Shown piece by piece: positions 7,735 to 15,502 of a DNA stretch of 45,247 bases; positions within the stretch are counted from its first letter, which is position 1, and every line of letters begins with the position of its first letter. The stretch is from Hydromonas duriensis (GTDB lineage Bacteria > Pseudomonadota > Gammaproteobacteria > Burkholderiales > Burkholderiaceae): NCBI RefSeq assembly GCF_004363775.1, contig NZ_SNZE01000017.1, forward strand, positions 1 through 45,247, given 5' to 3'. The position numbers and the translations under genes were made by a program. The notes beneath the pieces are model-generated. The model had not been told where the DNA came from. It did not search any database and saw nothing but the letters and a program-made list of their open reading frames with translations.

Positions 7735-8253
7735 ATGAGTCAACAGATTGTCACTTTCCCTGCGTTTACAGTCAAAGGACTGTCGGTGTCTTCGCGCAAC
7801 AGCGATGAAATGAATCCTGACACGGCTAAAATTGGGCAACTTTGGCGCGATTTTTTCGGGCGCGACTTAATCAGCAGCATTCCGAATCGTGAACCGAGTA
7901 CGCCCATTTATGGCGTGTACAACAATTACGAATCCAATCAGCACGGCGCATTTGACCTGACCGCGGGTGTACGGATACTGAACACCGAGGCCGCCGATGC
8001 CGAGGATGTGGCATTGGACGCAATCAACAGTGATTTGAGCGTTGTGACGGTTGAGGCTGGCGAATACATGGCTTTTGAAACCCAAGGCAGCATGCCTCAA
8101 CGCATCATTGACGGCTGGGCGCAAGTTTGGACATATTTTGAAAAAGGTGACAGCAGCTATAAACGCCGTTTTTCTAGCGATTTTGAGCAATACGTCGATG
8201 AAAGCAATGTGGTTATTTATGTCGCGGTTGAAAAAAAAGCCACGTCAAGATGA
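7735..8253 (+). CDS. stand-alone effector-binding (GyrI/AraC-E_bind-like) domain protein
   Basis: This 172-residue cytoplasmic protein matches the small-molecule effector-binding fold seen at the C terminus of AraC/MerR regulators and in GyrI. The typical beginning (VTFPAFTVKGLSVSSRNSDEM), the central IYGVYNNYES and the end VVIYVAVEKK are present. It has no helix-turn-helix, so it cannot be a DNA-binding regulator alone. GGAGGGG (7724-7730) before ATG 7735 is a strong ribosome-binding site. The gene follows cysN by 13 bases and overlaps cobA by 4 bases (ATGA), so it is translationally coupled inside the sulfur/siroheme operon. A ligand such as a tetrapyrrole or sulfur metabolite is only a guess from position. 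Confidence 0.7.
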   Translation: MSQQIVTFPAFTVKGLSVSSRNSDEMNPDTAKIGQLWRDFFGRDLISSIPNREPSTPIYGVYNNYESNQHGAFDLTAGVRILNTEAADAEDVALDAINSDLSVVTVEAGEYMAFETQGSMPQRIIDGWAQVWTYFEKGDSSYKRRFSSDFEQYVDESNVVIYVAVEKKATSR

Positions 8254-8969
8254 GTACACACACGGTCACTTTTGTCGGTGCAGGCCCTGGGGCTGCCGAT
8301 TTAATTACGTTGCGGGGGTTGAAAGCCTTGCAATCGGCTCAAGCCGTGCTGTTTGATGCGCTGATTGATGCGAGCTTGCTGACGCATTGTTCATCCGATG
8401 CGATTCTGATTGATGTCGGCAAGCGTTGCGGCTTGGGTCGCTCACGACCGCAGGATGAGATTAATCAATTGCTGGTTGAAAATGGCTTGGCTTTTGAACG
8501 CGTCGTGCGTCTAAAAGGTGGCGACCCCTCAATTTTTGGACGTTTAGACGAAGAAATGAGCGCGGTAAAAGCGGCTGGCTTAAATGTTGAGGTTGTCCCA
8601 GGTGTCACTGCGGCACTGGCGGCTGCGGCTGCGGCACAGACCCCTTTAACTCGTCGGGGTGTATCGCGAAGCGTGCGCCTGATGACCGCCAGCGTTGGGC
8701 AAAACCAGCCGCACCATGCTTGGGATGCGCACGCCGATGCCAATGAGACCATGGTTTTTTATATGGCGGGACGGCAGTTGCAGCAAATTGCCCACAGTTT
8801 ATTGGACAAAGGCTTTTCACCCAACACCCCTGCCCTCATCATGCAAGGCGTGAGTTGGTCGAACCAAAGCGAGCAACGCACGGTATTGGGGCAGTTGGCC
8901 GATTTTGGTTTTGAGCTACACGATGCGCCGTGTGTGTTGCTTGTGGGCTTGGCTTTGGCTGATAAATGA
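8250..8969 (+). CDS. cobA: uroporphyrinogen-III C-methyltransferase (SUMT)
   Basis: It methylates uroporphyrinogen III twice with S-adenosylmethionine to give precorrin-2, the first step to the siroheme needed by CysI. The 239 residues cover only the methyltransferase domain: GAGPGAADLITLRG (SAM site), VVRLKGGDPSIFGR, VVPGVTAALAAAA and TPLTRRGVSRSV. The last motif is usually TPLTHRG, so His is Arg here. The N-terminal dehydrogenase/ferrochelatase part of CysG is absent. The ATG overlaps the stop of the effector-binding gene. The convergent cbiX-like gene starts its stop codon 24 bases downstream and supplies a chelatase, but no precorrin-2 dehydrogenase is in the window. Confidence 0.92.
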   Translation: MSTHTVTFVGAGPGAADLITLRGLKALQSAQAVLFDALIDASLLTHCSSDAILIDVGKRCGLGRSRPQDEINQLLVENGLAFERVVRLKGGDPSIFGRLDEEMSAVKAAGLNVEVVPGVTAALAAAAAAQTPLTRRGVSRSVRLMTASVGQNQPHHAWDAHADANETMVFYMAGRQLQQIAHSLLDKGFSPNTPALIMQGVSWSNQSEQRTVLGQLADFGFELHDAPCVLLVGLALADK

Positions 8970-8992
8970 TGAGCGCACGCAGTGATGGCGCA

Positions 8993-9379
8993 TTAACGGG
9001 TGAAAGATGCGGCATAGCTTGCCATTGCTTGAATAACATTATCACTTTGCCCCACTGCAGGCGCTACGGACAGTTGAATGTAAGGGTGTTTTTGCTTAAC
9101 TGCTTGAATTAATTCATCTAAATCACGCGCAACATGGTTACCAACGCCAAAGAACATCGGCACAATCGTGATGTGATGAATACCTTGTGTGATGACGTTT
9201 TCCAAAGACTCACTTAAGGTTGGATGCATAAATTCCAAAAATGCCAGTTCGACTTGAGCATCAATATTTTGCTGTTCAAGCCGCTGTGCCACCCGCTCAA
9301 ATGGCTCGCGCCAACCTGATTGTCGCGAACCGTGGGCAAAAAGAATAAGGGCGCGTTTGTTTGTGTTGATATTTGACAT
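8993..9379 (-). CDS. cbiX: short sirohydrochlorin chelatase, CbiX family
   Basis: The 128-residue protein matches the short, single-domain CbiX/SirB chelatases, which insert Fe2+ (or Co2+) into sirohydrochlorin. The strand-1 motif LFAHGSRQ carries the metal-binding His16, and GVGNHVARDL carries the second His82. FLEFMHPTLSE lies between them, as in the family. It is transcribed towards cobA on the opposite strand, ending 24 bases from its stop. Together with CobA it covers two of the three siroheme steps. Iron rather than cobalt is inferred from the neighbouring CysI. The ATG is preceded by GGGTTAGGTC on the coding strand, a modest ribosome-binding site. Confidence 0.88.
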   Translation of the reverse strand: MSNINTNKRALILFAHGSRQSGWREPFERVAQRLEQQNIDAQVELAFLEFMHPTLSESLENVITQGIHHITIVPMFFGVGNHVARDLDELIQAVKQKHPYIQLSVAPAVGQSDNVIQAMASYAASFTR

Positions 9380-9480
9380 GACCTAACCCAGAAGTAAAAA
9401 CGTGCCCATTGTAGCGATTTTTACGATGAAGGATATTTTTTGTATTTTTTACTGTAAAAATCATGTGTTATAGCGTTGCA

Positions 9481-9539
9481 AGGCGCATTCGCCTCAACAA
9501 AACAGCGTAAATTGCGCTAAAATACGGCTTTTGTATTTT
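9481..9539. other. cluster of small inverted repeats upstream of fdxA
   Basis: The 239-base gap between cbiX and fdxA holds three short palindromes: AGGCG/CGCCT (9481-9494), AGCG/CGCT just after it, and AAAATAC/GTATTTT near 9519-9537. They lie within the likely promoter and leader of fdxA. They may be a terminator or regulator site, but none has a convincing T-run. I see no other gene in the gap. Confidence 0.35.
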
Positions 9540-9618
9540 TAGGTGAAACGGATAAAACGATACAAAGACATTGTATTGACCGCTACGCCCGCATCATCCG
9601 CTTTTAAAAGGAAGACCC

Positions 9619-9951
9619 ATGACTCACGTTGTACTCGAAGCCTGCATTCAATGTCGTTACACTGATTGTGTGGACGTTTGTCCCGTTGACTGCTTCAAAA
9701 AAGGCCCTAATTTTTTAGTCATCGACCCTGATGAGTGTATTGACTGCGCGGTGTGCATCCCTGAATGCCCTGTAGAAGCAATTGTTGCAGAGGAAGACGT
9801 GCCCGCCGACCAACAGCATATGATTGCACTGAATGCCGAGTTGACGAAGGCTTGGCCAACGATTTCACGCATGGAGTCCGCGTTGCCTGACGCTGACGAA
9901 TGGGCGAAAAAAACCGATAAATTGCAATATCTGATTAAAGACCCATCTTAA
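9619..9951 (+). CDS. fdxA: 7Fe ferredoxin, FdxA type
   Basis: This 110-residue ferredoxin should carry one [3Fe-4S] and one [4Fe-4S] cluster, as in Azotobacter FdI-like proteins. The cysteines seen are C9, C12, C17, C21-Pro, C25, C40, C43, C46 and C50-Pro. The 6-residue gap between C9 and C17 and the extra C12 are typical of the 7Fe type. The C-terminal extension after residue 60 ([16 protein letters not shown]) also fits. AAAAGGAAG precedes ATG 9619. Fpr follows in the same direction, and both may supply electrons to CysI or other reductases (inference). Confidence 0.93.
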   Translation: MTHVVLEACIQCRYTDCVDVCPVDCFKKGPNFLVIDPDECIDCAVCIPECPVEAIVAEEDVPADQQHMIALNAELTKAWPTISRMESALPDADEWAKKTDKLQYLIKDPS

Positions 9952-10044
9952 GCTTTAAGTATTGAATTGGAACTTTTTTTAGCGTTGCCGCATATACTGC
10001 ACGACAACCCTGTCTTTTTTGCTTTTAAAGAACATCAAATTTTT

Positions 10045-10821
10045 ATGTCTAATATCAATCACGAAACCGTTACCAGTGTTCATCATTGGAACGACACGCT
10101 TTTTAGCTTCACCTGCACACGCGACCCAAGTTGCCGCTTCATTAACGGTCAATTTGTCATGATTGGCTTAATGGTCGATGGTCGTCCGCTCATGCGCGCC
10201 TACTCGATTGTTAGCGCAAATTATGAAGAACACCTCGAGTTTTATTCAATTAAAGTACAAGACGGCCCTCTGACCTCACGCTTGCAACACCTCAAAGTTG
10301 GCGATGAGATTCTCGTGAGCAAAAAAGCCACAGGGACATTGGTACAAGATAACTTATTGCCAGGCAAAAACCTGTATTTATTTGCTACGGGTACGGGACT
10401 TGCGCCATTTATGTCCATCATCAAAGACCCAGAAGTATATGAGCGTTATGAAAAAATCGTGTTGATTCATGGCGTGCGCATGGTCAGCGAGCTGGGCTAT
10501 AAAGATTTCATTGAAAATGAACTACCAGCCAATGAGTTCTTTGGCGAAGAGGTGCGGCAAAAATTGATTTACTACCCCACCGTCACACGCGAACCATTCA
10601 AGAATCAAGGTCGTCTCACGGACTTAATCAAAAATGGCAAGCTGGCACAAGACATAGGCTTGCCACAGCTCAACGCCGCACACGACCGCGTTTTGATTTG
10701 TGGCTCACCATCCATGCTCGCAGAAAGCAGTCAAATGCTGAATGACATGGGCTTCGTTGAGTCGCCGCGCATGGGGGAACCCGGTGATTATGCGATTGAG
10801 CGGGCTTTTGTCGAGAAGTAA
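10045..10821 (+). CDS. fpr: ferredoxin--NADP(+) reductase, Fpr type
   Basis: This FAD enzyme exchanges electrons between NADPH and ferredoxin or flavodoxin. The 258-residue length equals bacterial Fpr proteins. The FAD-binding motif R51-A-Y-S54, the KVQDGPLTSRL phosphate-binding part, the NADP-site ATGTGLAPFMSI and the C-terminal GEPGDYAIERAFVEK are all visible. I start it at 10045 (MSNINHET), because the open frame upstream to 9967 lacks family similarity and would begin only 16 bases after fdxA. The ribosome-binding site is weak. A strong terminator follows at 10833, closing this block before the polyene cluster. Confidence 0.94.
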   Translation: MSNINHETVTSVHHWNDTLFSFTCTRDPSCRFINGQFVMIGLMVDGRPLMRAYSIVSANYEEHLEFYSIKVQDGPLTSRLQHLKVGDEILVSKKATGTLVQDNLLPGKNLYLFATGTGLAPFMSIIKDPEVYERYEKIVLIHGVRMVSELGYKDFIENELPANEFFGEEVRQKLIYYPTVTREPFKNQGRLTDLIKNGKLAQDIGLPQLNAAHDRVLICGSPSMLAESSQMLNDMGFVESPRMGEPGDYAIERAFVEK

Positions 10822-10832
10822 AAATAATAAAA

Positions 10833-10862
10833 AAATACCGACCTTCAAGGTCGGTATTTTTT
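10833..10862 (+). terminator. rho-independent terminator after fpr
   Basis: There is a perfect 11-bp stem AAATACCGACC/GGTCGGTATTT with loop TTCAA, followed by T residues (10857-10863). It lies 12 bases after the fpr stop and separates the sulfur/ferredoxin block from the aryl-polyene operon. Confidence 0.92.
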
Positions 10863-10863
10863 T

Positions 10864-11189
10864 ATTAGCTTACGCAACCTTTGTATTTTTTGGTCATAAA
10901 TTTCTTTCAAACTCACCGTGAGACAATTGGGTCAAAGTTAGTTCAATTTGCTAAAACTTTTTTTGCAATTAGTCTTAATATTTTGAGTTTTTAGCATGAC
11001 TAGTTAGCATTCCTTCATAAAGTTAATCCAATACCTATGGCTCTATGCTAGAATTACGTTTTTTCTTGCTTTCTTTTTACATAGGTAAAATTTCAATAAG
11101 CTCCTTGTGCTTAAACTAAAGCTTACATGCAATGATTTAACTTTGAATCTGGTTCTGAGGCTTTTAAAAAATCCAATAAGGTTTTTATA
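10864..11189 (+). promoter_or_regulatory. AT-rich promoter/leader region of the aryl-polyene operon
   Basis: This 326-base stretch has no gene. The best promoter-like element is an extended -10 box, TG-C-TAGAAT, at 11046-11054, without a clear -35 hexamer; it would give a leader of about 130 bases. AAGG about 8 bases before ATG 11190 serves as ribosome-binding site. I found no convincing operator palindrome, and no regulator gene lies next to it. Confidence 0.4.
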
Positions 11190-12440
11190 ATGAATATCAT
11201 TGAAACGGATGTGTTGATTATTGGGGCTGGCCCTTCTGGCTCAGTAGCTGCTGGAATTTTAAGAACTAAATCAAAAACACCTATTGATGTTCTGATTTTA
11301 GAAAAAAGTACTTTCCCACGATTTTCAATCGGCGAGAGTCTGCTACCTCAGAGCATGGCCTTCATTGAAGAGGCAGGAATGTTGCAAGCTGTTGTGGATT
11401 ATGGCTTTCAATTTAAAAATGGTGCTCAGTTTTCCTATCAAGGGCAACGCACACATTTTGACTTTCGGGAGAAATTTTCCTCTGGTTGGGGTACTACATT
11501 TCAAGTCCAACGCGCTGATTTTGATCAGGTTTTAATTAAAGAAGCCGAAAAACAAGGCGCAATCATAAAATTCCGTCAAGAAGTAATATCTTATGAGTAT
11601 GATGCTGCGCTGAAAAAATGCATTGTGACTGTCTGCAATCACGAGAATGATGAAAAATACCAAGTCAAAGCAAATTTTGTTTTGGATGCGAGTGGCTTTG
11701 CTCGGGTCTTTCCAAGGTTGTTAAATTTAGAAAGCCCTTCTACTTTACCCGTTCGTCAGGCTATTTTTACTCATATTGAAGACAATATCTCGGATAAAAC
11801 ATTTGATCGCAATAAAATTTTAATTACGGTTCACCCAAGCCATATTGATGTTTGGTATTGGCTCATTCCTTTCTCTAATGGCAGGTGTTCATTTGGTGTC
11901 GTTGCTGAAAGCACTTTCTTTAAAAAAATCGAGGGTGCTTCTTATGATGAAAAGTTGAAAAACTTGGTTCATCAAGATGATTATTTGTCACATTTGTTAT
12001 CAAATGCTAATTGGCCAATCCCCGTTCAAACAATAATAGGTTATTCAGCTAATGTTAAATCACTGGTTGGACAAGGCTATGCGTTATTGGGTAATGCGGG
12101 GGAGTTTTTAGATCCTGTATTTTCGTCAGGAATTACCATCGCGGTTAAATCTGCAAGTTTAGCCGCCAATTGCTTAATTCAAGAGCGCGAAGGCAATCCA
12201 GTGGATTGGAATGAGGACTTTGAACAACCTTTGCGCTTAGGCGTGGATGTTTTCAGGACTTATGTCGAAGCATGGTATGAAGGTAAATTCCAAGACATTG
12301 TATTTAGCAAAAGACAACAAACGGATATTCGCAATATGCTTTCATCAATTTTGGCTGGTTATGCTTGGGATGTTGATAATCCATTTGTATATCAATCAAA
12401 AAGGCGCTTGATGGCTCTTCACGAGTTGCTTACTACATGA
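11190..12440 (+). CDS. flavin-dependent halogenase-like FAD oxidoreductase of the aryl-polyene cluster
   Basis: This 416-residue FAD enzyme has the Rossmann motif GAGPSG (residues 12-17), a GESLLP segment (48-53) and YGFQFKNGAQF with K76. It also has W222-Y-W-L-I-P227, an exact WxWxIP signature of flavin-dependent halogenases, and F306-L-D-P-V-F-S-S-G314, an exact FxxPxxSxG signature. K76 aligns by motif with the catalytic lysine of the CmlS/PltA-type halogenases. The sequence therefore supports a halogenase that could brominate or chlorinate the aryl or polyene part, as in the brominated xanthomonadins. A non-halogenating oxidoreductase that keeps these motifs is the main alternative. It is the first gene of the operon and overlaps the next by 4 bases (ATGA). 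Confidence 0.78.
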   Translation: MNIIETDVLIIGAGPSGSVAAGILRTKSKTPIDVLILEKSTFPRFSIGESLLPQSMAFIEEAGMLQAVVDYGFQFKNGAQFSYQGQRTHFDFREKFSSGWGTTFQVQRADFDQVLIKEAEKQGAIIKFRQEVISYEYDAALKKCIVTVCNHENDEKYQVKANFVLDASGFARVFPRLLNLESPSTLPVRQAIFTHIEDNISDKTFDRNKILITVHPSHIDVWYWLIPFSNGRCSFGVVAESTFFKKIEGASYDEKLKNLVHQDDYLSHLLSNANWPIPVQTIIGYSANVKSLVGQGYALLGNAGEFLDPVFSSGITIAVKSASLAANCLIQEREGNPVDWNEDFEQPLRLGVDVFRTYVEAWYEGKFQDIVFSKRQQTDIRNMLSSILAGYAWDVDNPFVYQSKRRLMALHELLTT

Positions 12441-13027
12441 ATGTGAATGTCTTTAAACTTGTACTTTTGGCATTGTTGCTCTCATTATTGCAAATCTTAA
12501 CTGCCTGCTCGCATGTTCAAACGTCGCAAGACATTGTCATACCGCAAAAAAGATTTGAGATGCCGTTACTCCAGCCTAAAGACTGGGGTGTCAGTTTTAC
12601 CCAGACGCAGGTATTGAATATCAAAGCACACAATCAGGAACATCAAGTTCAAGCAGTGTTGGAAGTTAATAATCAGGCTGTTCAACTGGTCTTATTAAAA
12701 TTTGGGCAACGGTTGATGTCACTTCATTTTGATGGCTACACAACTAGAATCGAAAAAGAGACTTATGCTCCAGAGTTTCTTCAACCTCAGCAAGTATTCC
12801 AAGATATACAAATACTCTATGCAGATGCAGAGAAATTACGTCAAGTTTTGCCTGTAAATTGTCATTTGCTCAGTACTCCGAATATGCGAGAGCTAACTTG
12901 CAATTCTGAAGTTATTTATCAAATTTACTACAACCTTTCGGATGCGACGAATCAAAGTTTAAAACGTACTCGGCTAATCAATCAACAAAATCAATATGCG
13001 ATTACAGTTGATGCAATCGGTGATTAA
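12437..13027 (+). CDS. DUF3261-type lipoprotein of aryl-polyene clusters
   Basis: This 196-residue protein has a hydrophobic signal and a lipobox ending at Cys24 (ILTAC). The body is a soluble, beta-rich domain with pieces such as PLLQPKDWGVSFTQTQVL and LKFGQRLMSLHFDGYTTRIE, which match the small outer-membrane lipoproteins (DUF3261) regularly found next to the first ketosynthase of aryl-polyene clusters. It probably takes part in moving the polyene lipid to, or holding it in, the outer membrane together with the LolA-like and MMPL proteins. That role is inferred from context. The start overlaps the halogenase-like gene by 4 bases, and the ketosynthase begins 17 bases later. It is ApeN-like by position, from memory of the Xenorhabdus scheme. 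Confidence 0.72.
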   Translation: MNVNVFKLVLLALLLSLLQILTACSHVQTSQDIVIPQKRFEMPLLQPKDWGVSFTQTQVLNIKAHNQEHQVQAVLEVNNQAVQLVLLKFGQRLMSLHFDGYTTRIEKETYAPEFLQPQQVFQDIQILYADAEKLRQVLPVNCHLLSTPNMRELTCNSEVIYQIYYNLSDATNQSLKRTRLINQQNQYAITVDAIGD

Positions 13028-13044
13028 GTGGCTAAAAAATTATT

Positions 13045-14268
13045 ATGGAACCTTGTAAAGTCTTTATACATGCATTTGATGGCGTTTGCGCATTAGGCGA
13101 GGGTCGAGAATACTTGACATCTGCGCTATTGAGTGAAAAAAAACCCTCAAATGATTATGTTATTGATAGTTTCACTCCCAACAAACCCATTTTTTTAGGT
13201 CGTATTTTTCCTGAAATTCAAGAGGAAACACTTCCCAAAAATCTGCCTATTCAGTTTTTAACAAAAATAAACGCCCTTCTATATAGAAATTTTCAACTCA
13301 TCAAGCCTCAATGGCAAACCATTACCCAATCCATTCCAAAAAATAGAATTGCAGTCATTTTGGGTTCAAGTAATGCAGGCATTGAGTCGGGTGAGAATGC
13401 AATCGAAGCGTTCGAAAAGAATGCGACATTGCCTGAAAATTATCGTTACCAACAGCAAGAGTACGGCAATCCAGCTCAATTTATGGCATGGCTGTTGGAA
13501 GCTCAAGGCCCCGCTTATATCATTTCAACAGCCTGCTCCTCAAGCGCAAAAGCATTTATTTCAGGTGCTAGGTTACTGCAACAAAATTTGTGTGACGTCG
13601 TTTTGGTTGGAGGCGCAGATGTGCTAAGTCAACTCACAGCTGGCGGCTTTTTGGCCTTAGATGCAATTGATGGTGGACGCTGTCAGCCATTTTCAGCACA
13701 GCGTAAAGGCATCCATCTCGGAGAGGCTTCAGCTTTATTTATCATGACACGGCAGCCGTCAGAGCTGTGTCTTAAAGGTTGGGGAGAGGCATCAGATGCT
13801 CACCACATGGCGGCTCCACATCCAGAGGGTTTGGGGGCAGAAAGTTGTATGAGAAAAGCGCTTACTCGAGCAGAGCTTTCTCCTTCAGACATTGATTATC
13901 TCAACCTACACGGCACTGCCACGTTGCAAAATGATGCAATGGAAGCAATTGCCGTTGATAAAATATTTAAATACTCCAAAACTCAAATGAGTTCTACAAA
14001 ACCCTTAACGGGTCACACCTTGGGAGCCGCGGGTGCGATTGAGGCACTTTTCTGTTGCTTGACCTTGATGCAAAATAAATCCAGCGAATGTGATGAAGCA
14101 TCACGACTACCCATTCACTGGATGTCTGGCAAAACTGACGATAGCCTTCCGCAGATGAATTTTGTTACAGCAGATAGTAATACAACTCAGTCTTTGAACG
14201 TTGCCATGACTAATTCTTTTGGATTCGGTGGTAGTAATGCCTGTTTAATTTTCACAAAGGAAAAATGA
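13045..14268 (+). CDS. aryl-polyene beta-ketoacyl-ACP synthase (ApeO-like KS)
   Basis: This condensing enzyme of the FabF/type II PKS fold (407 residues) elongates the aryl polyene chain with malonyl-ACP. The catalytic triad is complete: C164 in STACSSSAKA, H289 in NLHGTAT and H324 in GHTLGAAGAIEA. C-terminal NSFGFGGSNACLIF is the usual KS ending. In characterised clusters this KS pairs with the chain-length factor encoded elsewhere in the operon (here probably 17891-18646). The order DUF3261, KS, DH, KR, KS is the same as in known clusters. The stop overlaps the DH start (ATGATGA), which indicates translational coupling. N-terminal divergence is typical of this subgroup. Confidence 0.9.
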   Translation: MEPCKVFIHAFDGVCALGEGREYLTSALLSEKKPSNDYVIDSFTPNKPIFLGRIFPEIQEETLPKNLPIQFLTKINALLYRNFQLIKPQWQTITQSIPKNRIAVILGSSNAGIESGENAIEAFEKNATLPENYRYQQQEYGNPAQFMAWLLEAQGPAYIISTACSSSAKAFISGARLLQQNLCDVVLVGGADVLSQLTAGGFLALDAIDGGRCQPFSAQRKGIHLGEASALFIMTRQPSELCLKGWGEASDAHHMAAPHPEGLGAESCMRKALTRAELSPSDIDYLNLHGTATLQNDAMEAIAVDKIFKYSKTQMSSTKPLTGHTLGAAGAIEALFCCLTLMQNKSSECDEASRLPIHWMSGKTDDSLPQMNFVTADSNTTQSLNVAMTNSFGFGGSNACLIFTKEK

Positions 14269-14735
14269 TGACAAACAGCCCTACTCTTCCTTGCCCAGCA
14301 CATCCATATATTCCGCACGAGTCACCCATGGCGTTGGTGGATGCGATTGTTTCGTGTGATGACAACAAAATAACCACAGAAATTTATTTGGATGAATCTC
14401 ATCTTTTTGCACAAAATCAAAAAATTCCCACCTATGTTGGAATCGAGTTTATGGCTCAATCTGCGGCCGCTTGGTCTGGATTCAATGCCAGAGCAAACTT
14501 AATCAATAATGAATACCATGCGCCCATTGGCTATTTGTTGGGTACGCGTGAGTTCATGTGTTTTACCCCTTATTTTAAGGTAGGCGATACTTTAACTGTT
14601 AGCTGTGAGTGTTTGCTCCAGTCATCTGAAGGTTTGGGATCGTTTGATTGTCAAGTTGTCAATCAGGATGGACAACTATTGGCACAAGCAAGGTTGTCCG
14701 TATACCAGCCCAACGCCACAAACACCAATACCTGA
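14265..14735 (+). CDS. hotdog-fold 3-hydroxyacyl-ACP dehydratase (ApeP-like)
   Basis: A 156-residue single hotdog domain of the FabA/FabZ-like superfamily. HPYIPHESPMALVDAI near the N terminus and PTYVGIEFMAQSAAAWSGF with a conserved Glu form the expected active-site elements, and the C-terminal half begins GYLLGTREF. It should remove water from the 3-hydroxyacyl-ACP to give each double bond of the polyene. In characterised systems it works as a complex with the second dehydratase, ApeI, here fused to the ligase at 20499-22244. The start is ATG 14265 overlapping the KS stop; ATG 14268 is an alternative. Confidence 0.85.
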   Translation: MMTNSPTLPCPAHPYIPHESPMALVDAIVSCDDNKITTEIYLDESHLFAQNQKIPTYVGIEFMAQSAAAWSGFNARANLINNEYHAPIGYLLGTREFMCFTPYFKVGDTLTVSCECLLQSSEGLGSFDCQVVNQDGQLLAQARLSVYQPNATNTNT

Positions 14736-14752
14736 ATTTGGAAAGATAAAAA

Positions 14753-15502
14753 ATGCTGCCCAATCCCAATCAACTAGATATTTTAGTTACTGGCTCTACC
14801 CGAGGTATTGGTTTTGCCATTGCACAACGCCTACTAGAATCAGGCTATGGCGTTGTTCTTCATGCGCGTAAGCAAAGCGCAATAGAATCAGCAATGACGT
14901 CCTTAAAATCCTTTCAAAAGTTTGAGCACCAGATAAGAGGTTTATGTTTTGATGTCACCCAACGGGAAGATACTGAAGCCAAACTTCTTCAAGATATTGA
15001 GCAATTCGGATGTTATTACGGTGTGGTATGCAATGCGGGTATTGCAGCCGACAACGCATTCCCAGCAATGATGGATAAGGAATGGGATGATGTGATAGAT
15101 ACTAATTTGCATGGATTTTACAACGTGCTTCGTCCGCTGGTTTTACCCATGATACAAAGACGCTCATCTGGGCGAATTGTTACGCTTTCATCTGTGTCGG
15201 GGATGACGGGTAATCGAGGCCAAGTGAACTATAGTGCGGCAAAGGCTGGGATTATTGGCGCAACGAAGGCCTTGGCCGTTGAGCTGGCGAAAAGGAAAAT
15301 TACGGTCAATTGTGTTGCTCCTGGACTTATTGATACCGACATGGTTGAGCCTCATGTGCTAGCTGAAGCATTAAAAATCATTCCGATGCAACGCATGGGG
15401 ACAACCGCAGAAGTGGCTGGATTGGTCAATTTCTTAATGTCAGACGAAGCGGCCTACATCACGCGCCAAGTCATATCGGTCAATGGAGGGATGTTCGGAT
15501 GA
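14753..15502 (+). CDS. 3-oxoacyl-ACP reductase, FabG-like SDR (ApeQ-like)
   Basis: The 249-residue short-chain dehydrogenase reduces the 3-ketoacyl-ACP intermediate with NADPH. Visible are the cofactor motif TGSTRGIG near residue 12, NAGIAADNAF, catalytic S147 in TLSSVSG and Y160-x-x-x-K164 in YSAAKAG. The FabG-type ending VISVNGGMFG is also present. It differs from housekeeping FabG mainly in the region around residues 50-80. It starts 17 bases after the DH stop and overlaps the next KS by 4 bases. No second KR is in the cluster, so this one would serve all extension cycles. Confidence 0.92.
   Translation: MLPNPNQLDILVTGSTRGIGFAIAQRLLESGYGVVLHARKQSAIESAMTSLKSFQKFEHQIRGLCFDVTQREDTEAKLLQDIEQFGCYYGVVCNAGIAADNAFPAMMDKEWDDVIDTNLHGFYNVLRPLVLPMIQRRSSGRIVTLSSVSGMTGNRGQVNYSAAKAGIIGATKALAVELAKRKITVNCVAPGLIDTDMVEPHVLAEALKIIPMQRMGTTAEVAGLVNFLMSDEAAYITRQVISVNGGMFG

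Noticed and set aside
9967-10044. N-terminal extension of Fpr from 9967
   Set aside because: The added 26 residues have no resemblance to Fpr, and the protein from 10045 has exactly the usual length and start.
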